This document shows positions 36,480-45,158 of a stretch of DNA of 64,000 bases, piece by piece. The stretch is from Caulobacter sp. SLTY (GTDB lineage Bacteria > Pseudomonadota > Alphaproteobacteria > Caulobacterales > Caulobacteraceae). The translations under genes and the position numbers were made by a program. The notes under the pieces are model-generated. The model searched no databases. It had not been told where the DNA came from and worked only from the letters and a program-made list of their open reading frames with translations. The stretch covers positions 39,334-103,333 of the forward strand of contig NZ_JAAALA010000014.1 in the NCBI RefSeq assembly GCF_009905535.1, read 5' to 3'. Within the stretch, counting starts at the first letter, position 1; every line of letters starts with the position of its first letter.

Positions 36480-36965
36480 CTAGCGGATTCCCAGTCGCAC
36501 CTTGGCGTCCGCAACGACGGCGGCCGGTGTGGCCAGAGCCGGCGAGGTCAGGGGTTTGCCGCAGGCATGGGAGATGGTGGAATAACCCACCGTCCCTGGC
36601 GTGGCGGCGATCAGGACACCGCCCTGGCGATTGGTTTCGCCGATGCTGCCGTCCGCCTCGAGGCCGTCCATCCGGTAGTCCTTCTCCTCAAACGTCGTGC
36701 ACCGGGCTTCGGACCAGGTGATCCAGGCATGCCGAGCCATCCGGCCCTGCTGCGGCGTGCGATAGAACCTCAGCGTGCGATAGGTGACCAGGTCGCCCTG
36801 CCGCCGTATCGTTCCGGTGTCGAGGTAGCTCACAAAGCCCTGCGTGGTGCTGTAGTGCCGCCACTGGCTGGCGGTCTGAGCCGGGACGGCGGAGACTGTC
36901 AGGGCCAGGATCGCCAGACCGATGGCGGGCGCGACGACCGGGCGAGTTTTCCTGGCGGTTCTCAT
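36480..36965 (-). CDS. unknown secreted protein
   Basis: The ATG at 36965 gives 161 residues. A signal peptide (PAIGLAILALTVSAVPAQTA) is followed by a short domain with WRHYSTTQGFVSYLDTGTI and LVTYRTLRFYRTPQQGR, and two cysteines (EARCTTFEEKDY, ISHACGKPL) that may pair. The layout resembles surface-adhesin E-like small periplasmic proteins, as does the next gene rightward. I do not assign a function. Confidence 0.7.
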   Translation of the reverse strand: MRTARKTRPVVAPAIGLAILALTVSAVPAQTASQWRHYSTTQGFVSYLDTGTIRRQGDLVTYRTLRFYRTPQQGRMARHAWITWSEARCTTFEEKDYRMDGLEADGSIGETNRQGGVLIAATPGTVGYSTISHACGKPLTSPALATPAAVVADAKVRLGIR

Positions 36966-37018
36966 GTCGGGCACACTCGCAGGCCATGGCGGGGCCGACA
37001 TCCCCAGGAAATGGGGGT

Positions 37019-37474
37019 TCAGGGCTCCAACATCGCCAAACCATCCGCAATCGCCTCGTCGCGCGTGCGGGCGGCCATCGGGTCCATGGCCATCGACCCG
37101 CAACCGAAGGCGGCCAGCCGCTCCCCGACGGTGCCCTGGATGGCCGGCTCGCGGAAATCCTCGGTGATCGGGAAGAGGCCGACGCTGGTCCCGGCGGTGT
37201 CGAGGTTCTCGACGCTGAGGATCTTGAACCGGGTGGTCTCGCAGTCGAACCGGTAGTTGACGATCCGGGCCCGCACCGTCTTGCCGTCCAGGGTCAGGGG
37301 CGGGTCGTAGATTTTCATCTCGCGGACGGTGGCCTCGCGGTCGTCGCCGGCGATGGCGTCCGGATCCGCATAGGAGGCATGGCCGTTGGCCTTGGCTATG
37401 GCCAACCAGGTTTCCGCCGAAGCGGCGGTGGGAACCAGGACCGCGAGCGCGGCCAACGCAGCAAGCATGCGCAT
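37019..37474 (-). CDS. surface-adhesin-E-like periplasmic protein
   Basis: The ATG at 37474 follows GGGAGG by five bases; a longer frame to 37525 is not supported. The 151-residue product has a signal peptide ending TAASA-ETW. The mature part, WLAIAKANGHASYADPDAIA followed by RARIVNYRFDCETTRFKILS, has the W...yvD...C pattern of small envelope proteins (SapE-like), with two cysteines (about residues 95 and 126). It precedes the unknown secreted protein at 36480, with which it shares this general plan, so the two may be old duplicates. The function is unknown. Confidence 0.72.
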   Translation of the reverse strand: MRMLAALAALAVLVPTAASAETWLAIAKANGHASYADPDAIAGDDREATVREMKIYDPPLTLDGKTVRARIVNYRFDCETTRFKILSVENLDTAGTSVGLFPITEDFREPAIQGTVGERLAAFGCGSMAMDPMAARTRDEAIADGLAMLEP

Positions 37475-37564
37475 GAAAACCTCCCGACTTGGGGGAAGCA
37501 AAACATGGGCCGGCCAGGCCGTCACCGCGCAAGTTGTCGCGGTTTTCTAAGAGGTTAAGGGCGC

Positions 37565-38359
37565 CTATCGCTTGCGCAGCGGCCAGCCGTGATCGAGCGG
37601 CCCGTGGCCGCTTCCCAGCCCCGGCGCGGTTTCGATGGCCCGGTGGACATAGTCCCAGGCGCGGGCGACGGCGGCGGTGAGCTCCATCCCCTGGGCCAGG
37701 CCCGCGGCGCACGCACTCGCCAGGGTGCAGCCTGTGCCGTGGGTGTGGACGGTGTCGATCCGCTCGGCTTCGAAAGCGGTTTCGCCCTCGGGCGTCATCA
37801 GGATGTCGACAAGCCGCTCGCCGGCCACATGGCCGCCCTTCATCAGCACCGCCTTGGCGCCCAGCCGCAGCAGCGCCTCGCCGGCCCGGCGCAGATCGTC
37901 GGTGGTGGTTGCGGGAAGACCCGTCAGGGCCTCGGCCTCCGGCGCGTTGGGGGTCAACAGGGCGGCGCGGGGGATCAGCTCGGTTCGCACCGCTTCGACA
38001 GCCCGGGCGTCCAGCAGGGAGGCCCCGCCCTTGGCGATCATCACCGGGTCGATCACGGCGGGGACGCCGGCGGCGCTGTCAATGATCCGGGCGGCCACGG
38101 CGACCGTCGCCGCATCGCCCAGCATGCCGGTCTTGAGGGCGTCGGCGCCGATATCGTCCAGCACCGCCCGCGCCTGGGCCTCGACGAACTCCAGGGGGAT
38201 GGGGTGCACGCCGGTGACCCCCAGGGTGTTCTGCACGGTGATGGCGGTCACCGCCGTGGCCGCATAACCGCCCAGCATGGTCACGGCCTTGATGTCGGCC
38301 TGCAGGCCCGCGCCGCCCCCGCTGTCGGAGCCGGCGATGATCAGGACGCGGCCCCTCAC
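37565..38359 (-). CDS. thiD: hydroxymethylpyrimidine / phosphomethylpyrimidine kinase
   Basis: A 264-residue ribokinase-fold enzyme with the opening IIAGSDSGGGAGLQADIKA, the pyrimidine-binding IPLEFVEAQARAVLDD region, and the anion-hole loop HTHGTGCTLASACAAGLAQG near residue 210. It phosphorylates HMP twice to give HMP-PP for thiamine synthesis. Its start overlaps the end of the M16 peptidase gene by 4 bases (ATGA). No thiamine riboswitch precedes it, as expected for an internal operon gene. Confidence 0.94.
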   Translation of the reverse strand: MRGRVLIIAGSDSGGGAGLQADIKAVTMLGGYAATAVTAITVQNTLGVTGVHPIPLEFVEAQARAVLDDIGADALKTGMLGDAATVAVAARIIDSAAGVPAVIDPVMIAKGGASLLDARAVEAVRTELIPRAALLTPNAPEAEALTGLPATTTDDLRRAGEALLRLGAKAVLMKGGHVAGERLVDILMTPEGETAFEAERIDTVHTHGTGCTLASACAAGLAQGMELTAAVARAWDYVHRAIETAPGLGSGHGPLDHGWPLRKR

Positions 38360-41193
38360 TTGCGCTTCCTCAAGGTCGGGCTGTCGAGGTCGAGCTCGGA
38401 CAGGTGGATGACCTCGGCGTTCGGCAGGGCCTTCTTCAGGCTTTCGCCGAACAGCTTGCCATCGCCCACCACGATCACGCTGGTCTCGCCGGGCTTCAGC
38501 ACCTGGGCGGCAAAGGCCCGGACCTGCTCGGGCGTAACCGCCTCTATCCTTGCCGTGTAGACCTTGATCTCGCCCAGATCGATGCCGTAGGCGGCCAGGG
38601 AGCCCAGGGTGCTGGCCAACCCATCGGTGGTCGCCAGCGCCCGGCCGAAGCTGCCGATCAGCACCGACTTGCGGGCGGCCATCTCGTCCGCGGTCGGCGG
38701 GGTGGTTCCCAAACGCCCCATCTCGGCCCGCAACAGGTCGGCGGCCTCGCCCGCAGTCTCGTTCTTGGTGGAGGTGGAGGCGGAGAAGCCGCCGCTGCCC
38801 TTGCGCACCGACAGGGAGGAGCCGGCGCCGTAGGCCAGTCCCCGCTTGATGCGGATTTCCTGGTTCAGCCGCGAGCTATAGCCGCCGCCCAGGACGTTAT
38901 TGGCCACCAGGCCGGCGTAATAGCGGGGGTCGTCGCGGGTGATCGCCCGCTTGGCGACGATCACGCTGGCCTGGCCGGCTCCGGGCATGTCCACAATGAT
39001 GATCCGGGGTTGCGAGGCGGCGGTGACCGGCGGCGCCGGCGGCAGCCTGTCGGCCGGGGCCTTCCAGGCGCCGAAGGCCTTTTCGGCCAGGGCGAAGCCG
39101 CGCTCCGGGGTGATGTCGCCGGCGATCACCAGCACCGCGTTGTCGGGCCGGAACCAGCGCTTGTGGAAGGCGGCCAGGTCGTCGCGGGTCAGGGCCTTCA
39201 GGGTAGTCGGCGTGGAGATATCGCCGAAAGGGGTGCCGGCCCAGACGGCCGGGGCCACCACATAGCCGGCCACCGAGCCCGGCTCGCTGAGCGAGACCTG
39301 GAAGCCGTCGATGGCCTGGTCGCGGACGCGGTCCAGTTCATCGGCCTCAAAGGCGGGGCGCAGAGCCACGTCGGCCATCAGCCCGATGGCCGGGTCGAGG
39401 TTGGACGACAGCACATTGAGGGTCACAGAGGTGAACTCCGAGCCGCCGCCGGCCGACAGGTCGGCGCCCAGCGCCTCGGTCTGGGCGGCGATCTGGGTGG
39501 CGGTCTTGCCGCCGGCCCCCTCGGTCATCAGGTCGGCGGCCATGCCGGCCAGGCCCGCCTTGCCGTCGGGATCGAAGATCGAGCCGGCCCGCACCGTCAG
39601 GTCGACGGTGACCAGCGGCAGGTCGCTGGACCGGGCGACAATGACCCGCAGCCCGTTGGGCAAGGTCTTTTCGGACGCCGTGGGCAGCACCGGGGCGATC
39701 GGCTCGCCCAGGGCCGGCGGCTTCTCGCGCTCGCCCTCGGGCCGCAGGGTGACCCGCTGGCCCGTAAACGGGCGGCTGGGAACCGCGGTCGCCGGGGGCG
39801 CAGCTTCGGCCTGGCCGGCCGGCCGCTGGCTTTCGTCGAGATAGCGGATCACCACCATCCGCTCCGGATCCAGGTACTTCACCGCCACCCGCTGGACGTC
39901 GGCGGCGGTCACCGCCTCCAGTTCGGCGATGCCGGTGTTGGCCTTGTCGGCGTCGCCCTCCAGGAGCAGGGCCCCGCCCAGCACGCTGGCCCGACCCTCG
40001 ATCGTCTCGCGCTCGCGCACGGCCCCGGCGATCATCTCGCTCTTGGCTTCGGCCAGTTCGGCAGGCGTCGGCGGGGCGGCCCGTACCTTGGCCACCTCGG
40101 CCATCAGGGCCTTCTCGCCCTCGTCCAGCGTCTTGCCGCCGGCCATGATCGCGCCGACGTAGAACAGGCCCGGCTGGGCGTTGAGCTCGGCGGTCGAGAA
40201 GGCGGTCTGGGCCAGCTGCTGGTCATAGACCAGGCTGTTGTACAGCCGCGAGGACTTTCCCCCCGACAGGATGGCGTCCAGAACCATAAGCGGCGCGGCG
40301 TCCGGATGGGCGGCGCGGGGCGCCTGCCAGGTAATGGCGATGGCCGGCAGCGACACGTTGGGCGCATAGCCGGTGACCGTTTTCGCGCCGGTTCGGGCCG
40401 GCTCCTCCACGGTGACCCGCCGCAGGGGCGTGGCGGGCGTCTTGATCGGCCCGAAGTATTTGTCGACCCAGGCGTCCAGCGCCGCTTCGTCGAAATTGCC
40501 GACCACGATCAGGGCGGCGTTGTCCGGCCGATAGTAGTCGGCGTGGAAGTTCAGCACGTCATCGACGGTGGCCGCGTCCAGGTCCTCGATCGAGCCGATC
40601 ACCGGCCGGCGATAGGGATGGACGCTGTAGCTGGCCGAAGGGATCAGCAGGGAGACGAACCGGCCGTAGGGGTTGGACAGCACCCGGCTGCGCAACTCCT
40701 CCTTCACCACGTCGCGCTCGGAGGCGAAGCCCGCCTCATCGATCACCAGCGAGCCCAGCCGCTGGGACTCCGCCCACAGCAGCCGCTCCAGGTGATGGGC
40801 CGGGGCCACCTCGTAGTAGGCGGTCATGTCGTCGGCGGTGAAGGCGTTGTTGAAGCCACCGACGTCCTCGGTCATCCGGTCCAGGGTCTCGGCCGGCATG
40901 TCGCGGGTGGCCTTGAACATCAGATGCTCAAACAGGTGGGCGAACCCGGTCCGCCCCTCCGGATCGTCCTTGCCGCCGACGCCGTACCAGACCTGCACGG
41001 TGACGTTGGGGGTCGTGCGATCGACCGAACTGATCACCTTCAGGCCATTGGGCAGGGTCCGCTCGCGGAACTTGATCGGCGGGGCGCTGGGCTTGGCCTG
41101 GACCTGGGCGACAGCGACCGGCGCGATAGCCACGCTGGAGGGAACGGCGGCCAGCAGGGCCAGGGCCAGGATCTTGGCGGGGAGGTTCAACAC
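38356..41193 (-). CDS. M16-family double-domain zinc peptidase, secreted
   Basis: I prefer the GTG at 41193, which follows AAGGAG. It opens directly into a signal peptide (NLPAKILALALLAAVPSSVA) and gives 945 residues; an ATG at 41235 lacks a ribosome site. The N-terminal half carries the inverted zinc motif HLFEH (His86, Glu89, His90) and a third ligand near Glu166. The C-terminal half repeats the fold without zinc residues, so it is probably the inactive partner domain of the closed chamber. Such periplasmic peptidases degrade peptides or process envelope proteins. It is co-transcribed with thiD, with no obvious functional link. Confidence 0.92.
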   Translation of the reverse strand: MLNLPAKILALALLAAVPSSVAIAPVAVAQVQAKPSAPPIKFRERTLPNGLKVISSVDRTTPNVTVQVWYGVGGKDDPEGRTGFAHLFEHLMFKATRDMPAETLDRMTEDVGGFNNAFTADDMTAYYEVAPAHHLERLLWAESQRLGSLVIDEAGFASERDVVKEELRSRVLSNPYGRFVSLLIPSASYSVHPYRRPVIGSIEDLDAATVDDVLNFHADYYRPDNAALIVVGNFDEAALDAWVDKYFGPIKTPATPLRRVTVEEPARTGAKTVTGYAPNVSLPAIAITWQAPRAAHPDAAPLMVLDAILSGGKSSRLYNSLVYDQQLAQTAFSTAELNAQPGLFYVGAIMAGGKTLDEGEKALMAEVAKVRAAPPTPAELAEAKSEMIAGAVRERETIEGRASVLGGALLLEGDADKANTGIAELEAVTAADVQRVAVKYLDPERMVVIRYLDESQRPAGQAEAAPPATAVPSRPFTGQRVTLRPEGEREKPPALGEPIAPVLPTASEKTLPNGLRVIVARSSDLPLVTVDLTVRAGSIFDPDGKAGLAGMAADLMTEGAGGKTATQIAAQTEALGADLSAGGGSEFTSVTLNVLSSNLDPAIGLMADVALRPAFEADELDRVRDQAIDGFQVSLSEPGSVAGYVVAPAVWAGTPFGDISTPTTLKALTRDDLAAFHKRWFRPDNAVLVIAGDITPERGFALAEKAFGAWKAPADRLPPAPPVTAASQPRIIIVDMPGAGQASVIVAKRAITRDDPRYYAGLVANNVLGGGYSSRLNQEIRIKRGLAYGAGSSLSVRKGSGGFSASTSTKNETAGEAADLLRAEMGRLGTTPPTADEMAARKSVLIGSFGRALATTDGLASTLGSLAAYGIDLGEIKVYTARIEAVTPEQVRAFAAQVLKPGETSVIVVGDGKLFGESLKKALPNAEVIHLSELDLDSPTLRKRK

Positions 41194-41303
41194 GCGGCTC
41201 CTTGAAGGATCGCGAGCTTTAGCATTGGCGGGCAACGGGGACGACGAAAAGAGTTCGCGTCGGACAGCACCCCAGAGGCGGTGCGACTAGAGCCGTGCCC
41301 ACG

Positions 41304-41332
41304 AAAAAGGGCGGCGCCTTTCAGCGCCGCCC
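41304..41332 (-). terminator. intrinsic terminator of the DUF1328 gene
   Basis: Minus-strand stem GGGCGGCGC/GCGCCGCCC (41309-41317, 41324-41332) with a six-base loop is followed by TTTTTC. It lies about 30 bases after the DUF1328 stop. Confidence 0.9.
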
Positions 41333-41363
41333 CTCTTGAAGACCTGCGTCTAAGCCTTTGCGG

Positions 41364-41534
41364 CTAAGGCGCCCGGCCTCTGACCAGGTTCATGACCAGC
41401 GAGACCACGAACAGAGCCAAGAACACGAAGAACAGAATCTTCGCGATGTCTACCGCAGCGCCAGCGAGACCGCCGAAGCCAAGAACTGCCGCGACAAGCG
41501 CCACGACAAGGAAGATAAGCGCCCACCTGAGCAT
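41364..41534 (-). CDS. DUF1328 (YtjA-like) small membrane protein
   Basis: A 56-residue protein, found by reading the gap. It starts [20 protein letters not shown] and continues with [20 protein letters not shown], ending [11 protein letters not shown]. These are the two hydrophobic segments and linking GLAGAAxxIAKILFF motif of DUF1328. The family is strongly associated with stress conditions in alphaproteobacteria. An EcfG/SigT-type promoter sits 57 bases upstream and a strong terminator follows, so it is its own transcript. It is probably an inner-membrane protein of the general stress response. Confidence 0.92.
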   Translation of the reverse strand: MLRWALIFLVVALVAAVLGFGGLAGAAVDIAKILFFVFLALFVVSLVMNLVRGRAP

Positions 41535-41590
41535 CTTGGAAAACCTTTCCTCTGATCGGGGCGCGAAGACGTCGCGCCGTCGATTGTGAG

Positions 41591-41615
41591 AACGGCCTTC
41601 TTTCTTACAGGTTCC
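41591..41615 (-). promoter_or_regulatory. EcfG/SigT-type stress promoter of DUF1328
   Basis: On the minus strand GGAAC (41615-41611), a 16-base spacer and CGTT (41594-41591) match the alphaproteobacterial general-stress sigma consensus exactly, including the extra C after GGAAC. It fits between the sodB stop (41618) and the DUF1328 start. Confidence 0.8.
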
Positions 41616-41617
41616 CG

Positions 41618-42238
41618 TTATTTCGGCGCCGGATAACGATATCCTTCACCGTCGCCCTTGGCGGCCGCCAACTGGCGTTCGGCAAAGGCCCAATTGGCCG
41701 CCTTGTCGAACCAGGCTTCGAGGAAGCCTTTCCGGTTGTTCTGGTGGTCGAGGTAGTAGGCGTGCTCCCAGACGTCGCAGACCAGCAGCGGGAAGGCCTT
41801 GTCGTCGCTGATCGGCGTCTCGGCGTCGTGGCTGGGGATCACCGCCAGCTTGCCGTCCTGCCAGACCAACCAGGCCCAGCCGGAGCCGAACTGGCCGACG
41901 CCGGTTTCGACGAACTTGGCCTTCAGCGCTTCCAGCCCGCCGAACGCCTCGATGGCGCCGGCCAGGTCGCCCGCCGGGGCGGCCGGGGAGGGGGTCATGC
42001 ATTCCCAGAAGAAGCCGTGGTTCCAGGCCTGGGCGGCGTTGTTGAACAGCTTGCCGGGGCCGGCGGCCTTGACCACCGCCTCAAGGCTTTCAGGGCGCTC
42101 GCCCTTTTCCTCGAGCATCTTGTTGAGGGTGTCGACGTAGGTCTTGTGGTGCTTGCCGTGGTGGAACTCGAAGGTCCGGGCGGAGACGACCGGCTCGATG
42201 GCGTTCTTGGCGTAGGGAAGATCGGGGAGGATGAACAT
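41618..42238 (-). CDS. sodB: superoxide dismutase [Fe]
   Basis: The ATG at 42238 gives 206 residues. Metal ligands are visible: His26 in [13 protein letters not shown], His74 in [10 protein letters not shown], Asp155 and His159 in [11 protein letters not shown]. The [10 protein letters not shown] segment is the iron-type signature. It is cytoplasmic and removes superoxide. It follows the DUF883/holin-like pair on the same strand with an 84-base gap, so it may be read in part from the stress promoter at 43137-43161. Confidence 0.95.
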   Translation of the reverse strand: MFILPDLPYAKNAIEPVVSARTFEFHHGKHHKTYVDTLNKMLEEKGERPESLEAVVKAAGPGKLFNNAAQAWNHGFFWECMTPSPAAPAGDLAGAIEAFGGLEALKAKFVETGVGQFGSGWAWLVWQDGKLAVIPSHDAETPISDDKAFPLLVCDVWEHAYYLDHQNNRKGFLEAWFDKAANWAFAERQLAAAKGDGEGYRYPAPK

Positions 42239-42322
42239 GATGCGCGCCTCGTACTGTTTGAATAGAACGACGTGCGGCGCCGGAGGCCGGCGCCGCGCCA
42301 CCTGCTGAACGCGCAGGAGGGA

Positions 42323-42736
42323 TTAGGGTTTGGACCGGGTATCCATGAAGCCGCGCACAACGGCGCTGATCAGGGCCGGATTGCGGATGGCGTAGACGCC
42401 CATCGCGATAGCCGCCCCGGCCGACAGCAAGGGACGGTCCTTCACCACATGCAGCAGCACCTGGACCATGTCCGGCTGCCCGCCCGCCTGCTGGCTGGCC
42501 TGGGCTTCCTCGGCCTTGCGGCGGTGGTCGCCCTCCATCCTGCGGGCGGCGATCATGGCAATGATCGCGGCCAGAAGGGCCGCCGTCCCGGCCACCACCG
42601 CGCCCGCGCCGGCCGCGCCCCAGTGGGGCTCGACCAGCGCGTAGACGGTGAAGAACACCGCCACGATGGACACGAAGACGGCGGCGACTACCGCCGCCGC
42701 CGTCGCCAATGCCGCAAGCGTGCGTTCGACGATCAA
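42323..42736 (-). CDS. holin_3_6-type (DUF1469) membrane protein
   Basis: A 137-residue protein with two close hydrophobic helices near the N-terminus (ALATAAAVVAAVFVSIVAVF and GAVVAGTAALLAAIIAMIAA), a charged linker (RRMEGDHRRKAEEAQASQQ), and a third weak segment. This is the layout of the phage_holin_3_6 / DUF1469 family. In chromosomes it nearly always sits beside DUF883, and it is not part of a phage here. The ATG overlaps the DUF883 stop by 4 bases. The role is probably membrane stress adaptation. Confidence 0.82.
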   Translation of the reverse strand: MIVERTLAALATAAAVVAAVFVSIVAVFFTVYALVEPHWGAAGAGAVVAGTAALLAAIIAMIAARRMEGDHRRKAEEAQASQQAGGQPDMVQVLLHVVKDRPLLSAGAAIAMGVYAIRNPALISAVVRGFMDTRSKP

Positions 42737-43077
42737 CGCCGGTCGCCGCGGCCGGCCAGGACCAGGCCGAGCAGCAGGCCGACGCCCACCGCCGCGAGGG
42801 TGGCGGTGATCGGCTTTTCCTTGACCCGCTCGGAGACGTAGCGCTGGGTCACATCCAGCTGATGGCTGGCCGTGTCGGCATAGGTGCGGCTCTGGGCGCG
42901 GAAGGTCTCGAGGCCTTCGCGGATCGCCACCTCGGCGCGGTTGGCCGCCTCGGTGATGCTGGACTTGGCCGCTTCCGCCGCCTCGGCAAAGCTCTTTTCG
43001 GCATGGCTGGCGGCGCTCTTCAGAGCGGTCTTGGCCTTGGCGGCCTCGGTTTCGGCGCCGGTGGGCACGTTGGTCAT
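42733..43077 (-). CDS. DUF883 (ElaB/YqjD-like) protein
   Basis: A 114-residue protein. A long amphipathic helix rich in Ala, Glu and Lys (residues 10-60) is followed by SERVKEKPITATLAAVGVGL and a C-terminal membrane anchor ending LVLAGRGDRR. This is the ElaB/YqjD layout; the E. coli relatives bind ribosomes at the membrane in stationary phase. An EcfG-type promoter lies 60 bases upstream. It is first in a stress transcript with the holin-like gene and possibly sodB. Confidence 0.88.
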   Translation of the reverse strand: MTNVPTGAETEAAKAKTALKSAASHAEKSFAEAAEAAKSSITEAANRAEVAIREGLETFRAQSRTYADTASHQLDVTQRYVSERVKEKPITATLAAVGVGLLLGLVLAGRGDRR

Positions 43078-43136
43078 GGGATCACTCCGCTAGGGTTCGC
43101 ACCCCGGACCCGGGGCGTCGTCGATGACGCCCCGAC

Positions 43137-43161
43137 AACGTCGGGGTCACGGCCTGGTTCC
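43137..43161 (-). promoter_or_regulatory. EcfG/SigT-type stress promoter of the DUF883 operon
   Basis: On the minus strand GGAAC (43161-43157), a 16-base spacer and CGTT (43140-43137) match the consensus exactly, again with GGAACC. A CCCCGAC/GTCGGGG stem at 43130-43146 overlaps the downstream half. Confidence 0.8.
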
Positions 43162-43229
43162 AATGTAGGATACCAGACCTCTACGCGCCACCGCTCGCTT
43201 AGTGCGTGAATGCGGACTATGGTGCCCAG

Positions 43230-45158
43230 ATGAGTAAAAATGTCGCACCCGACGCGGCAATGACCGAGGAGGATCGGCTGGCCGTCCTTCGCGGCCTCGG
43301 CGCGCTGGACAGCGAAGCCGATCCGCATTTCGACCGGGTCACGCGGCTGGCCGCGGCCCTGTTCGGCGCGCCACGGGCCGCCATCGTGCTCGTCGACCGC
43401 GACCGGCTCTGGCACAAGTCGATCATAGGCCTGCCCAGGCGGGAGTATCCCCGCGCCGGTTCCCTGGCCGATGTGATGATCGCCCGGCGAGAGGCTCTGA
43501 TCAGCGGCGATATCGGCAAGGATGCGCGATTCGACGACGTCCGCGATTTGCTGACCCAGGTCGATGTCACATTCTACGCCTGCGCCCCCCTGACGACGCA
43601 CGACGGGGCGGTGGTGGGGCTGTTGGCCGTGGGCGACCCTGAACCCCATGCCGACGGGACAGACGACCAGCTGGCCGCGCTGAAGGATCTGGCCGACATG
43701 GCCACCGATCATCTGATGGCCGACGCCCACCGGCTGGCGGTCGAGCGCGGCCGCCGCCTCGACCGGCAGCGCCGAGACCTGGCCCTGGAGGCGGCGGGCC
43801 TGGGCGAATTCGAATGGGACCTGGCCGACGACCGGATGGTGGTCAACGACCAGATGAAGACCATGACGGGCCTGACCCGCGACAGCGCCGGCGGCGAGGG
43901 CGGCGATCTCTCCTATCGCTTCGTCCATCCCGAGGACCGCGAACGGCTGCGCGCCGAGGTAGACCGTTCGCTGCGCGAAACCGGCCGCTACCGCGCCGAA
44001 TACCGCATCCAGCGGCCTGATAGCGGCGAAGTTCGCTGGATGCTGGGCGCCGGGACCGTGGTGCTGGGGGATGACGGCAAGGCGCGGAAGATCATCGGCG
44101 TCGTCCAGGACATCACCGACCGCAAGCGCGACGAGGACCAGCGCGAGACGTTGATGGCCGAGCTGGACCATCGCATCAAGAACGTGCTGGCCGCCGTCCA
44201 GTCCCTGGCCGCCCAGTCGGCCCGCCGGACCAGCTCGGCCGAAGCCTTCATGGAAAGCTTCTCGGGTCGGCTGAAAGCCATGGCCAAGGCGCATGAACTG
44301 CTGACCGCCACCCGCTGGCGCGGCGCGAGCCTGGGATCCATCGTCGAGGCGGAGCTCGGGGGTCTCGGTCAGGGACAGGCCGTGTGGTCGGGGCCGGACT
44401 TCTTCCTCACCCCCCGCGCGGCCAACGCCATGTCCCTGGCCCTGCACGAGCTGGCCACCAACGCCATCAAGTACGGCGCCTTGTCCATGGATGGCGGCAG
44501 GGTCATGCTCGACTGGCGCAAGCGGCCCGACGGCGGCTTCGCCCTCGACTGGACCGAGATCGGCGGACCGCCGGTGCAGCCGCCGACCCGCACCGGCTTC
44601 GGCGCCGTGCTGCTGGATCGGGTCACCGGCCGCGAACTCGGCGGCGTCGGCAAGATCAGCTATCCCCGCGAGGGCCTGCGCGCCCACATCACCGCCGCCC
44701 GGGACGCCCTGGCCGAACCCGGCGTCGGCCGCGCCGAGGCGGCGGCGCTGGCCGAGGCGGCCGAGCAGAAGAGCGGAGTGTCGATCGGCGCGGCCGGCGT
44801 CGCCGGAGGGGTCGATGGCCTGCGCCTGCTGATCGTCGAGGACGCCACCCTGCTGGCCCTGGAGCTCGAAGCGGGGCTGGTCGAGGCCGGCGCGACCATC
44901 GTCGGAACCGCCGGCGATGTGGACGAGGCCCTCGGTCTTGCCGAGGTGACGCTGGACGCCGCCGTTCTGGACGTGAACCTGGGCGGCAAGCTGGTCACCC
45001 CGGTGGCCCAGCGGCTGGCCGCGCGGGGCATCCCCTTCGTCTTCGCCACCGGCTATGGCGAGCGTGGCGCCCCCGGCGGCTTCTCCGCCCCCATCGTCCG
45101 CAAACCCTACAACATCCAGCAGATCGTCCGCGCCGTGGCCGAGGCCGTGGGACGCTAG
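43230..45158 (+). CDS. GAF-PAS-HWE histidine kinase with C-terminal receiver
   Basis: I use the ATG at 43230 (642 residues); a GTG at 43206 and an ATG at 43260 are alternatives. Domains in order are a GAF domain (about 15-165), a PAS domain (about 185-300), an HWE-type dimerisation domain with His314 in MAELDHRIKNVLAAVQSLAA, an ATPase domain with HELATNAIKYGALS, and a receiver (about 528-640) with Asp in AAVLDVNLGGK. HWE kinases control stress or light responses in alphaproteobacteria (PhyK, LovK-like). There is no membrane segment, so it senses a cytosolic signal. It is divergent from the stress-promoter operon, which suggests a role in that response. Confidence 0.9.
   Translation: MSKNVAPDAAMTEEDRLAVLRGLGALDSEADPHFDRVTRLAAALFGAPRAAIVLVDRDRLWHKSIIGLPRREYPRAGSLADVMIARREALISGDIGKDARFDDVRDLLTQVDVTFYACAPLTTHDGAVVGLLAVGDPEPHADGTDDQLAALKDLADMATDHLMADAHRLAVERGRRLDRQRRDLALEAAGLGEFEWDLADDRMVVNDQMKTMTGLTRDSAGGEGGDLSYRFVHPEDRERLRAEVDRSLRETGRYRAEYRIQRPDSGEVRWMLGAGTVVLGDDGKARKIIGVVQDITDRKRDEDQRETLMAELDHRIKNVLAAVQSLAAQSARRTSSAEAFMESFSGRLKAMAKAHELLTATRWRGASLGSIVEAELGGLGQGQAVWSGPDFFLTPRAANAMSLALHELATNAIKYGALSMDGGRVMLDWRKRPDGGFALDWTEIGGPPVQPPTRTGFGAVLLDRVTGRELGGVGKISYPREGLRAHITAARDALAEPGVGRAEAAALAEAAEQKSGVSIGAAGVAGGVDGLRLLIVEDATLLALELEAGLVEAGATIVGTAGDVDEALGLAEVTLDAAVLDVNLGGKLVTPVAQRLAARGIPFVFATGYGERGAPGGFSAPIVRKPYNIQQIVRAVAEAVGR

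Noticed and set aside
38404..41205. Long + strand frame opposite the M16 peptidase
   Set aside because: The same antisense artefact; no motifs and no ribosome site.
42323..43077. Phage remnant suggested by the holin-family protein
   Set aside because: The phage_holin_3_6 family is a common chromosomal partner of DUF883; no other phage genes are present.
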